Positions 9,304-16,841 of a DNA stretch of 64,000 nt are shown here, piece after piece. Position 1 is the first letter of the stretch; each line of letters begins with the position of its first letter. A model generated the notes under the pieces. The model was not told where the DNA came from and did not search any database. It saw nothing but the letters and a program-made list of their open reading frames with translations. The stretch is taken from NCBI RefSeq assembly GCF_000482245.1, contig NZ_AWNH01000053.1, positions 1 through 64,000 on the forward strand, in the 5' to 3' direction. The DNA is from Leptolyngbya sp. Heron Island J. Its GTDB lineage: Bacteria > Cyanobacteriota > Cyanobacteriia > Phormidesmidales > Phormidesmidaceae. The translations under genes and the position numbers were made by a program.

Positions 9304-9765
9304 GAGGCGTCACTCCTAGCTGTTTGATTCACACTTTATGAAGTATTAATCCTTTAAAACCTGCTTTCGTTGATTTTGTTCCAAGAAATAGATTGATCCC
9401 ACCGATTAGCCAACCGATCTGTGTATCTTGAGAGTGCATCTACTCAAGCTTGTGTGGTTACATCAATGAACTTTACTTAGTACAAATACATCTGGGTATT
9501 TATGGAGCACCGTTGCTGCTCCAAACTATGATTTCATCTGTTCAGTCTAGGCTAATTGCATGTCTTTCAGATCGATTCATCCTTTAAATTAGCAACGGCT
9601 ATGGGTCAGTGTGCTGAGCTAACAGTCTAGGGATCTCAGAGTGTTTTTTTAATGGGATCGCAGCTCGAATCGGGTCAACAGTCAAACTTTTTAGATATTT
9701 TTTGATTAAGTTTTTGACTATTTTTTGTTTTTAATAGTTGTTTTCTATTGATTTTTGACATTGTC

Positions 9766-10797
9766 ATGACAGCCACCCCAAACAGCCTCTCAATTATTAT
9801 TCCGGTGTATAACGGTGGAGAGAATTTTCAGAAATGTCTAGCTAGTCTCAAGTCGACCCTACAACCTGACGATGAAGTGATTGTTGTATCTGATGGTGAG
9901 ACAGATGGCTCTTGGCGTATCGCCAAAACATTTGGCGCTAAAGTGGTTCGACTAAAGATTTCTGGGGGCCCTGCCCGTGCTAGAAATACAGGTGCCACAA
10001 TGGCTACAGGTGATATCCTACTATTTCTGGATGCAGATGTGACTGTTCACCCAAATACTTTAGACCTGATCCGACAGCGTTTTCAAGAGTCATCAGAACT
10101 AGCAGCCCTGATTGGTTCCTATGACGACAGGCCAGAGGCAGACAACTTTTTATCTCAGTATAAAAATTTATTCCATCACTATACACATCAGGTCTCTTCA
10201 GAAACTGCTTTTACCTTTTGGGGTGCTTGTGGTGCCATTCGTCGTTCAGTGTTTGAGGCTGTCAATGGCTTTGATGAAGGCTACCATAAGCCCTGTATCG
10301 AAGATATTGAGCTTGGCTACCGTCTTAAGCAAGCCCACTACTCGATTGCTCTCTGTAAAGACATTCAGGTTAAACACTTAAAGCGATGGGATATATTTTC
10401 TCTCCTCAAGACTGAGTTTTTTTACAGAGCCTTGCCTTGGACAAAGTTAATTTTGTGCGATCGCAGCTCAAACCATGACCTCAACCTGAGCTCCACCAAC
10501 CAACTTAGCGTCATCCTCATCTTCGCCCTGATCAGCAGCAGTGCAGCCACTCGCTTCACGCCCTGGCTATCCATAGCCACACTTTGCTTAGGACTCAGTT
10601 TGTTACTGATTAACCTTGATGTGTATCGCTTCTTTTACAACAAACGAGGGCTACTATTTAGCCTGAGGGCAATTCCCTGGCACTGGTTATATTTTCTCTA
10701 TGGGGGGCTCGCTTTCATCATCGGCACCATTAGCCATTGTCTAGATTATTTATATGCCTCAAAGCCAGTCACGCAAAAGTTGTCTGAATCTAGCTAA
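9766..10797 (+). CDS. Glycosyltransferase family 2 membrane protein
   Basis: GT-A fold sugar transferase of family 2. ATG 9766 is preferred over 9748 because the catalytic domain starts right after it (LSIIIPVYNGG). Visible motifs are the nucleotide-binding start, VVSDGETDGS, GPARARNTGA, the metal-binding FLDADV, and the later acceptor-side FDEGYHKPCIEDIELGYRL (an ED motif). The C-terminal ~100 residues carry about three hydrophobic segments, suggesting a membrane-bound enzyme that uses a lipid or cell-envelope acceptor. It stands alone, convergent with psbA. The acceptor cannot be told from sequence. Confidence 0.85.
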   Translation: MTATPNSLSIIIPVYNGGENFQKCLASLKSTLQPDDEVIVVSDGETDGSWRIAKTFGAKVVRLKISGGPARARNTGATMATGDILLFLDADVTVHPNTLDLIRQRFQESSELAALIGSYDDRPEADNFLSQYKNLFHHYTHQVSSETAFTFWGACGAIRRSVFEAVNGFDEGYHKPCIEDIELGYRLKQAHYSIALCKDIQVKHLKRWDIFSLLKTEFFYRALPWTKLILCDRSSNHDLNLSSTNQLSVILIFALISSSAATRFTPWLSIATLCLGLSLLLINLDVYRFFYNKRGLLFSLRAIPWHWLYFLYGGLAFIIGTISHCLDYLYASKPVTQKLSESS

Positions 10798-10890
10798 GAC
10801 AGCATAGGAGCAAACCATCCAGCACTTGCCATCGCCCATGACTCTCGTGCTCAAAGTGGTTTAAGTCAAGCGCCCCAGACCTAAACTCAG

Positions 10891-10939
10891 AAAAAAGCTC
10901 CCATCTGATAGCATTCAGCAGATTGCTATCAGATGGGAG
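10891..10939 (-). terminator. Intrinsic terminator of psbA
   Basis: Perfect 16-bp stem (10898-10913 with 10924-10939) and a 10-base loop. On the minus strand the stem is followed by C and then six T residues. It lies about 130 bp after the psbA stop, in the right orientation to end that transcript. Confidence 0.85.
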
Positions 10940-11066
10940 GACTTCATCATCACTTCAATCACAAGATCTACTAGCGAGGTCTAGTCATCCCGTTTAAGTG
11001 AGGCCCTTTTTAGTCAGGCAGCTCAGTCTCTTACAGCGAATGAGAACACCACTCGCTGAGTAACTT

Positions 11067-12164
11067 TTAGCTAGCCAGGGAAGAAACCGCTATCGCCACA
11101 GGAGTTGCCTCATCTGAGGCTAGATCAAGGGGGAAATTATGGGCGTTACGCTCATGCATCACTTCCATACCCAAATTGGCCCGGTTAATGACATCGGCCC
11201 AGGTGCTGATGACACGCCCCTGGGAATCAAGGATGCTCTGATTAAAGTTAAATCCATTGAGATTGAAGGCCATGGTGCTGATACCCAAAGCCGTAAACCA
11301 AATGCCGATGACTGGCCAAGCCGCCATGAAAAAATGAAGAGAGCGACTATTAGCATCTACACCTAAGAGAATCTCATTAGTGCGTCCGACTAAGCGACCA
11401 AAGTAACCATGGGCGGCCACAATATTGTAAGTCTCTTCTTCTTGCCCAAATTTATAGCCATAGTTCTGAGACTCGATTTCAGTGGTTTCTCTCACCAAGG
11501 AAGAAGTTACCAGAGAACCATGCATGGAACTGATCAGCGCTCCGCCAAATACACCTGCTACCCCCATCATATGAAATGGATGCATCAGAATATTGTGTTC
11601 TGCCTGGAACACCAGCATGAAGTTAAAGGTACCGGAAATACCCAAGGGCATGCCATCGGAAAAACTCCCCTGACCAATGGGATAAATCAAAAACACTGCA
11701 GTAGCCGCAGCCACTGGAGCAGAATAGGCGACACAAATCCAGGGGCGCATACCCAGACGATAGGATAGTTCCCACTCACGCCCCATATAAGCAAAAATGC
11801 CAATGAGAAAATGAAAGATGACCAGTTGGTAAGGCCCCCCATTGTATAACCACTCATCAAGGGAAGCGGCTTCCCAAATGGGATAGAAGTGTAAACCAAT
11901 CGCATTGGAAGAGGGCACTACAGCCCCAGAAATAATGTTGTTGCCCAACAGTAATGAACCCGCTACAGGCTCACGAATACCGTCAATGTCAACGGGAGGG
12001 GCTGCAATGAATGCCAGCACAAAGCAGGCTGTGGCCGCCAAGAGGGTGGGAATCATTAAAACACCAAACCATCCCACGTAAAGACGATTTTCTGTACTGG
12101 TTATCCAGTTACAAAACTGCTGCCACGGACCGACCTGGTCCCGTCTCTGCAAAGTTGTTGTCAT
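11067..12164 (-). CDS. psbA: Photosystem II D1 protein, atypical QB-loop variant
   Basis: 365-residue PSII reaction-centre core protein of the thylakoid membrane. Tyr161 (YZ), Asp170, Glu189, His190, His198 and His215 are at standard positions. The C-terminal Mn/Ca ligands ([14 protein letters not shown]) are all present but shifted by five, so water oxidation should be intact, and a cleavable tail follows the final Ala. Glu is at 130, as in high-light D1. Odd: the nearly invariant QB-site stretch between YFGRL and SRSLHFF (normally IFQYASFNN, with Ser264 and Phe265) is replaced by [14 protein letters not shown], five residues longer. Tyr73 is also Leu. It is divergent from a TetR gene, with operator-like palindromes over its promoter. 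I checked this stretch in the nucleotides and see no frameshift. Confidence 0.96.
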   Translation of the reverse strand: MTTTLQRRDQVGPWQQFCNWITSTENRLYVGWFGVLMIPTLLAATACFVLAFIAAPPVDIDGIREPVAGSLLLGNNIISGAVVPSSNAIGLHFYPIWEAASLDEWLYNGGPYQLVIFHFLIGIFAYMGREWELSYRLGMRPWICVAYSAPVAAATAVFLIYPIGQGSFSDGMPLGISGTFNFMLVFQAEHNILMHPFHMMGVAGVFGGALISSMHGSLVTSSLVRETTEIESQNYGYKFGQEEETYNIVAAHGYFGRLVGRTNEILLGVDANSRSLHFFMAAWPVIGIWFTALGISTMAFNLNGFNFNQSILDSQGRVISTWADVINRANLGMEVMHERNAHNFPLDLASDEATPVAIAVSSLAS

Positions 12165-12198
12165 AAGTCTGACGAAAAGACGACAGGGTTAAGTTGCA

Positions 12199-12218
12199 TT
12201 AACTAACCAAATAGTTAA
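12199..12218. promoter_or_regulatory. Operator-like inverted repeat 1 (psbA-tetR region)
   Basis: TTAACTA (12199-12205) and TAGTTAA (12212-12218) are inverted with a 6-bp spacer. It shares the AACTA/TAGTT half-site with the two other repeats in this region and lies in the psbA 5' leader. Probable TetR-family binding site, by inference. Confidence 0.55.
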
Positions 12219-12233
12219 ACTAACTTGTTAGTT
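12218..12233. promoter_or_regulatory. Operator-like palindrome 2, abutting the psbA -10
   Basis: AACTAAC TT GTTAGTT, a perfect 16-bp palindrome lying immediately downstream of the predicted psbA -10 hexamer, over the expected transcription start. A repressor bound here would block psbA transcription. The half-site matches the other repeats in this intergenic region, and a TetR gene is divergent. Confidence 0.7.
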
Positions 12234-12262
12234 AATTTAAAGGCGCTGACTAAATCTGTCAA
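12234..12262 (-). promoter_or_regulatory. Predicted sigma-70 promoter of psbA
   Basis: On the minus strand TTGACA (12262-12257) and TAAATT (12239-12234) are separated by exactly 17 bp. The -35 matches consensus perfectly and the -10 matches at four of six positions. It lies 70-98 bp before the psbA ATG, with operator-like palindromes on both sides. Confidence 0.7.
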
Positions 12263-12270
12263 TAACTTTT

Positions 12271-12280
12271 TAACTAGTTA
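12271..12280. promoter_or_regulatory. Operator-like palindrome 3 between psbA -35 and tetR
   Basis: TAACTAGTTA, perfect 10-bp palindrome inside a run of GTTAGTTAG repeats (12271-12288), just upstream of the psbA -35. Its half-sites match repeats 1 and 2. It may serve autoregulation of the divergent tetR gene. Confidence 0.5.
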
Positions 12281-12367
12281 GTTAGTTTAGGTCTTGAAAA
12301 CCTGTCGATATGCCTTGGAGAGGCGTTGTATCCTATAGGTAAGAATCCTCTATCTGCGGAGCCTGTA

Positions 12368-13030
12368 GTGAAGTCGTCAGCCAAATCAAAGCGCTCATCG
12401 GCAAAGCGGCAAAGCCGTGACCCGGAAGCCACCAAAGCAAAAATTTTAGATGCGGCTGAAGAGGAATTTGCACGCCATGGGCTAGCGGGGGCACGAACAG
12501 AGCCCATCGCTGCCAATATCGGTGTTACCAAGGCAATGATTCACTACTATTTTGGTACGAAGGAAGAATTGTACCAGGCAGTGTTAGAGCGCTATGCGGC
12601 TACTTTTTTGGTCGCTGTTGAAACCTTAAATCTAGAGAATCTATCGCCACCGGATGTCTTGAGGACATTTCTGCGGGCGGCTGTCGCCCATGAAGTTGAC
12701 CACCCTTATCAGGGTAAGGTGCTGCTCCATGAGGCCATGAGTAATGAAGGTAAGTATTTCAAGCTAACGGGTTGGGAAGTCCCTATTAACTTGGGGGTGA
12801 GTTTTTTGCAGAAAGGGGTGGATGAGGGCTATTTTCGCCCCCTGGACCCCTGGTTGACGATGATTCATATCATGGGTACAGTGACGTTTTACTTTAATGC
12901 GGAGAACAATCTGAGAAATTTGGTGCCAGCAAGTGAATGGCTAGCACCACAGGCGGTAGAAGCCTACGCAGAGTCTGCGATCGCATTTATTCTAGCCGGT
13001 GTGCTGAAGCACCCTCAGACCGACGGGTAG
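12368..13030 (+). CDS. TetR/AcrR family transcriptional regulator
   Basis: One-component repressor. The longest frame opens at TTG 12326, but GTG 12368 has a GGAG ribosome-binding site six bases upstream and a basic N-terminus (KSSAKSKRSSAKR), so it is preferred. The N-terminal helix-turn-helix is clear: ATKAKILDAAEEEFARHG, then TEPIAANIGVTKAMIHYYFG and TKEELYQAVL. The C-terminal helical ligand-binding domain (about residues 75-220) is not assigned to a known class. It is divergent from the atypical psbA with three palindromes between them, so it probably controls both itself and psbA. The inducer is unknown. Confidence 0.9.
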   Translation: MKSSAKSKRSSAKRQSRDPEATKAKILDAAEEEFARHGLAGARTEPIAANIGVTKAMIHYYFGTKEELYQAVLERYAATFLVAVETLNLENLSPPDVLRTFLRAAVAHEVDHPYQGKVLLHEAMSNEGKYFKLTGWEVPINLGVSFLQKGVDEGYFRPLDPWLTMIHIMGTVTFYFNAENNLRNLVPASEWLAPQAVEAYAESAIAFILAGVLKHPQTDG

Positions 13031-13093
13031 CCCCCGGCTATGATATCAATGGCTTTAGGGTAATCTGAGATCTAACTTCATGAGGTGGATTTC

Positions 13094-13537
13094 ATGACGG
13101 CTAGCGACAAAGTAGAAGTTGCGATCGCAATTATCCATCAAAACGATCAATTTCTCATGCAGCTACGGGACGATTTTCCCAATATTCTATTTCCTGGTCA
13201 TTGGGGATTTTTTGGTGGACATCTAGAACCTGGTGAAGACCCAGAGACAGGGGTAAGAAGAGAACTCTATGAAGAGATTTGCTACACCCCCACAACAATC
13301 ACATTATTTGAGCGTAACGAAGACAAGCACGTCATTCGTTATTTCTATCAGACCGAGTTAACGGTACCAATTACAACCCTGGAACTGAATGAAGGCCAAG
13401 ATATAGGCCTATGCGGTATTGCAGACATACAGCGCGGCTATAAATATTCCTCCAAAGTCGGCGAAGATCGTCCCCTCGGTACCCCCCATCAGCAGGCCTT
13501 ACTGGCATTTATTGCTCGGCAAGATGATCTCACGTAA
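13094..13537 (+). CDS. Nudix hydrolase
   Basis: 147-residue Nudix-fold hydrolase of nucleoside diphosphate derivatives. The Nudix box is GHLEPGEDPETGVRRELYEE followed by ICY. It keeps G-x5-E-x7-R-E-L-x-E-E, but the usual C-terminal Gly is Cys. ATG 13094 has AGGTGG six bases upstream and is preferred over the GTG at 13085. It starts 63 bp after the TetR gene on the same strand and could be co-transcribed with it. The substrate cannot be predicted. Confidence 0.85.
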   Translation: MTASDKVEVAIAIIHQNDQFLMQLRDDFPNILFPGHWGFFGGHLEPGEDPETGVRRELYEEICYTPTTITLFERNEDKHVIRYFYQTELTVPITTLELNEGQDIGLCGIADIQRGYKYSSKVGEDRPLGTPHQQALLAFIARQDDLT

Positions 13538-13897
13538 GCAGCGATAGGCAAGAACGAAAAAATGTGCGCGGTAGCCAAACACTTGAGTTAGTGGGGCACT
13601 AGCAACCGAGCATGATGTCCAAAAAATCAAAAGAAAAACCGACAGTGCCTGAACACCGCCGGTCATTAGACCAATGAAGTATTGCCGGTAGAGCCATTCT
13701 CCTGCAGAAATGATGCCTATATTCATAGTTACGGACATCTTATCCAATGTCAATGTCGCCAAAACAGACTTGACCAAACTTCATTAATGACTAGTAATGA
13801 CTTTATTATCCGGCAATGGCCCCACTACCTTGCCAACCACCAGTTGACCAGACCCCAGCCAGATGCATTACCCTGTGAGGAGCGAATGAACCCATAA
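13538..13897. other. Intergenic region without a supported gene
   Basis: About 360 bp between the Nudix and helicase genes. A minus-strand frame (13499-13777) encodes a hydrophobic 92-residue product but overlaps the Nudix 3' end and has no recognisable similarity. I do not call it. No clear terminator or promoter is seen. Confidence 0.4.
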
Positions 13898-15562
13898 ATG
13901 ACTATGGCCGAGGTGCCACCTAATTCCCAACCTGCAGCAGCATCACTAGATGACGTCCCGCCTACTCGGACAAAAGCGGCCCCCCCAAAATTACGCCCCT
14001 ATCAGGTAGACCTGGTCAACGACCTGTATCGCAAACTTAACGAAGGTCATAGCCGAATTGCCATTATTGCGGGTACTGGTGCTGGCAAAACTGTTATCAG
14101 TGGTCAGATTTGTGCCCATGCCGAATCCGCCGGGCGTAAACTGATGTTTTTGGTACATCTGGATGTGCTGGTGGGGCAAACCTATGAAAAGATGCAGTCT
14201 TTTGGGTTGGACTGTGGCTTTATTAAAGCTGGCTGGCCCGAAAACCCCGATGCACCGATTCAAATTGCCAGCATTCAGACCATGGCCAAACGGCGCTGGT
14301 GGAAAAACTGGCCTGCTGATGTGGTGTTTTACGATGAGGGTCACATCACTTTGTTTAGTCAGATTGGCAAACAGGTAATGCATAAAACTCATCCGAATGC
14401 AGTCCACCTGGTGATGACTGCCACGCCTCTACGGCTGGGCAAAGAACAGCTGGGAGATGTGCTGGATACGTTGGTGGCATCGCCAGTACCTAGCGAACTA
14501 CAACATATGGGCTATCTGGCTCCGCTGAAGTATTTCAGCATGCCCATAGACAGCATGGCTAACCTGGAAAAGGTAGGCACTAAAGGGGGAGACTATGATG
14601 AGAAAGACCTCAAAACCGCTTGCGATCGCCCCGAGCTAGTAGAGCGCATTGTCGAAGAATGGCAGCAGCTGGTCCCCAACAAACGCACCATCGCCTTCTG
14701 CGTCGATGTGGACCATGCCCGCAATGTCGCTAAGGAATTCCGTAAGGTCGGCATTGCCGCAGACACCGTTGATGGCAATACACCGATTAAAGAACGCAAG
14801 CGCCTATACGAGGCCCTCGGCAAATCGGAACTGTTGGTACTCACTTCCTGCAATGTGATTAGTATCGGCTTTGATGAACCTAGCGTAGAAGTGGGGCTGA
14901 TGCTACGCCCCACAAAATCTAGCGCCCTCCACTTTCAGCAGCTGGGACGCGTTATGCGCATCTCACCCCAAACCGGCAAACACTACGGCATTATCCTGGA
15001 TCAGGCCGGTAATTTAGAACGCCTGGGGTTCCCCGAAGACATTCGCGAATATACTCTGCCTACCCGCAGTCAGTCCTCGGGTCAGGGTGGCCCAGCACCG
15101 ACAAAACCCTGCCCGGCCTGTGGGTTAATTGTGTATTCGTTTATTGTGAAATGCCCCGAATGCGGACACCAGTGGGTGCAAGATCGGCCGATCTTGCTAG
15201 AAGATATGGTGCAGATTTACTCCTCTCAGCAAGCTCACCAGATTAATGATATTCCCACCCTGGTGCAGCTATTTCACGGTCATCGACGCCGGGCCTTCAA
15301 GAGTAACTACGCTCCCACCTGGGCTGAGCGGTCCTTTTTTGAACACACAGGCCGTAAAGCTCAAGCGGAATGGTGCCGTGGTTCTCTCTATGGCCATCGC
15401 CCTAGTTGGGAACAGCAGCTCACCATTCTCGACTATTTGCGCAAAAGTGCCCGACGTTTGGGCAAGCGCGATGACTGGGTTGCCTATGAGTTTGAAAAAG
15501 AAGTGGGTCCCGGCAGCTGGAAACAGCTCACGATTCACGAAAGTACCCCCCAATCCAGCTAA
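13898..15562 (+). CDS. SF2 DEAD/DEAH-box helicase with zinc ribbon
   Basis: 554-residue ATP-dependent nucleic-acid translocase of the RecQ/RAD3-like superfamily 2. A Q-like motif (KLRPYQVDLVNDL) precedes Walker A GTGAGKT (about residue 61), motif II YDEGH, motif III VMTATPLRL, and motif VI QQLGRVMR. After the helicase core a zinc ribbon is visible (CPACG and CPECG, about 405-428), and then a basic C-terminal region. Such helicases are frequent, often as single genes, in cyanobacteria. The role (DNA repair, or phage or plasmid related) is not determinable. The reading frame after the stop codon continues open and protein-like for 49 codons (see the next entry). Confidence 0.85.
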   Translation: MTMAEVPPNSQPAAASLDDVPPTRTKAAPPKLRPYQVDLVNDLYRKLNEGHSRIAIIAGTGAGKTVISGQICAHAESAGRKLMFLVHLDVLVGQTYEKMQSFGLDCGFIKAGWPENPDAPIQIASIQTMAKRRWWKNWPADVVFYDEGHITLFSQIGKQVMHKTHPNAVHLVMTATPLRLGKEQLGDVLDTLVASPVPSELQHMGYLAPLKYFSMPIDSMANLEKVGTKGGDYDEKDLKTACDRPELVERIVEEWQQLVPNKRTIAFCVDVDHARNVAKEFRKVGIAADTVDGNTPIKERKRLYEALGKSELLVLTSCNVISIGFDEPSVEVGLMLRPTKSSALHFQQLGRVMRISPQTGKHYGIILDQAGNLERLGFPEDIREYTLPTRSQSSGQGGPAPTKPCPACGLIVYSFIVKCPECGHQWVQDRPILLEDMVQIYSSQQAHQINDIPTLVQLFHGHRRRAFKSNYAPTWAERSFFEHTGRKAQAEWCRGSLYGHRPSWEQQLTILDYLRKSARRLGKRDDWVAYEFEKEVGPGSWKQLTIHESTPQSS

Positions 15563-15933
15563 ACAAGAGGGGGGAAAATTCCCTACGGATATTTCACTGT
15601 TTACATTCGCCTTTGCAGCTCCCCAGAGCATCAAGGTGGCAAACTCATCTATGTTCAAGAAGTATTCTGGACCGAACAACAAGCGTCAAAATGCCGATGT
15701 GGCCAAGCCTTTTAGCTGATTTACAGGTCATTTTAATTTGCCTATTCAAAAAGCTTTACGCCTTTAAGTACAGGCAATAGACGACTTGTGAAATATAAAC
15801 CGACAAAATTGATTCCGGATTATTAAGGACTTGTCAGGCTTAGAAATAACAGTAGGAAATAAATAATGGTGGGGCATCTTAGCGACATCAACGTTGCTAG
15901 TCTCACTTGCCGATACTAGCTCACAGTCCAACC
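15563..15933 (+). other. Intergenic; protein-like frame continues past the helicase stop
   Basis: After the helicase TAA (15560-15562) the same frame stays open to a TAG at 15710-15712. It includes segments such as IPYGYFTVYIRL, GGKLIYVQEVFW and CRCGQAF, which look like real protein. There is no ATG, GTG or TTG start at its head. A GAGGGGGG tract precedes an ATT at 15578. This could be a lost C-terminal extension of the helicase, or the remnant of another gene. The rest, to 15933, shows nothing I recognise. Confidence 0.3.
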
Positions 15934-16797
15934 ATGCATGTGCATCTTATGCTGCCATCCAAACAAGTAAAACAGTTAGCGTTAGGGTCCTTTGTAGCAA
16001 CAACGGCTGGTGTCTTATTCGCAACGGCACTCCAGGCTCAATCTGCAGCAGGACGGTGGTTAAGCATACAGCGCACCTCAGGGAATGTAGTTGCGGTGGT
16101 GGGTCGTCGTCAAACTGCACAGGTGGGAACGCGTTTATCGGCAGTCGGTCACGGTTTAATTACAGGCAATCGCTCCAGCGCTCACCTCGCCGTTGATGAT
16201 GGCATCGGCACTGTAGCGATCGCACAAAATACACAGATTACTATTCAGCGGCTATCCGTTTTATCCGATGGGGCCAAGATCACTGTGATTGATGTGCCCC
16301 AAGGGCAAGCAAGACTCCAGGTCAGACGCTTTACCAACCCAAACTCACGGTTAGAACTGCATACCCCCAGTGGTGTAGCGGCAGTACGCGGTACGGAATT
16401 TGGGGTGTCAGTTGATGAGGAAGGTCAGACAAATGTGGCCACCTTAGAAGGGCAAGTGGAAGCCAGTGCTCAAAATGTTTCCGTGCCGGTGGACGCTGGT
16501 ATGGTCTCGATTATTCATCCAGGGGAGCCACCGACAGCGGCTCGCACCCTTGACCGTGAGTTGGATATTCAATGGCATATCTATGAGTGGAGAGAGGATC
16601 ACTTTTATATGGCGGGCCGCATTGATGCAGCCAATAGTCTCTTGGCGATGGGAGAAGATGTAGCGGTCAGTCGTTCAGGTCATTTTGCCCAAAAGCTTTA
16701 CTTAACCAGTCGCAATCAGCCAGTCATGTTAAGCGTTCAAAATGCTGTAGGAGAATCTCGCACCCACCGGATCTTGCCCTGGCTATCGAATGATTGA
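15934..16797 (+). CDS. FecR-domain periplasmic protein
   Basis: Exported protein with an N-terminal signal (hydrophobic ALGSFVATTAGVLFATALQA). It then has a FecR-like beta domain (about residues 40-180): VVAVVGRRQTAQVGTRL, then SSAHLAVDDGIGTVAIAQNT and the conserved PSGVAAVRGTEFGV. The C-terminus has a Pro-rich linker and a beta-rich region. ATG 15934 is preferred over the TTG that opens the frame at 15907. It is 44 bp upstream of the CHASE2 adenylate cyclase. FecR plus CHASE2-cyclase pairs recur in cyanobacteria, suggesting the FecR protein works with the extracytoplasmic sensor. The ligand is unknown. Confidence 0.85.
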   Translation: MHVHLMLPSKQVKQLALGSFVATTAGVLFATALQAQSAAGRWLSIQRTSGNVVAVVGRRQTAQVGTRLSAVGHGLITGNRSSAHLAVDDGIGTVAIAQNTQITIQRLSVLSDGAKITVIDVPQGQARLQVRRFTNPNSRLELHTPSGVAAVRGTEFGVSVDEEGQTNVATLEGQVEASAQNVSVPVDAGMVSIIHPGEPPTAARTLDRELDIQWHIYEWREDHFYMAGRIDAANSLLAMGEDVAVSRSGHFAQKLYLTSRNQPVMLSVQNAVGESRTHRILPWLSND

Positions 16798-16841
16798 GAT
16801 GAAAGCCTTTAAGATGAGAAACAAACCTAGCAGCGTGGGTC

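Larger units (their letters stand above)
9046..9765. other. Intergenic/leader region with two inverted repeats
   Basis: No supported gene. The left third is the leader of the TIR-CHASE2 gene (minus strand) and holds a perfect 36-bp palindrome and a 12-bp stem-loop, listed separately. The rest, to the glycosyltransferase start at 9766, is AT-rich, with T-runs at 9640-9750. I see no clear promoter hexamers or RNA gene there. Confidence 0.6.

Noticed and set aside
11067-12164. Classification of the D1 variant as chlorophyll f synthase or rogue D1
   Set aside because: Both groups lack Mn ligands. Here Asp170, Glu189 and the C-terminal His, Glu, His, Asp and Ala ligands are all present.
13499-13777. 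92-codon hydrophobic minus-strand frame
   Set aside because: It overlaps the Nudix gene 3' end, has no ribosome-binding site or recognisable similarity, and could arise from its local base composition.
15246-15719. 157-codon plus-strand frame and its 137-codon minus-strand mirror at the helicase 3' end
   Set aside because: Both overlap the helicase C-terminal coding region in other frames, with low-complexity composition. The in-frame continuation of the helicase looks more protein-like.
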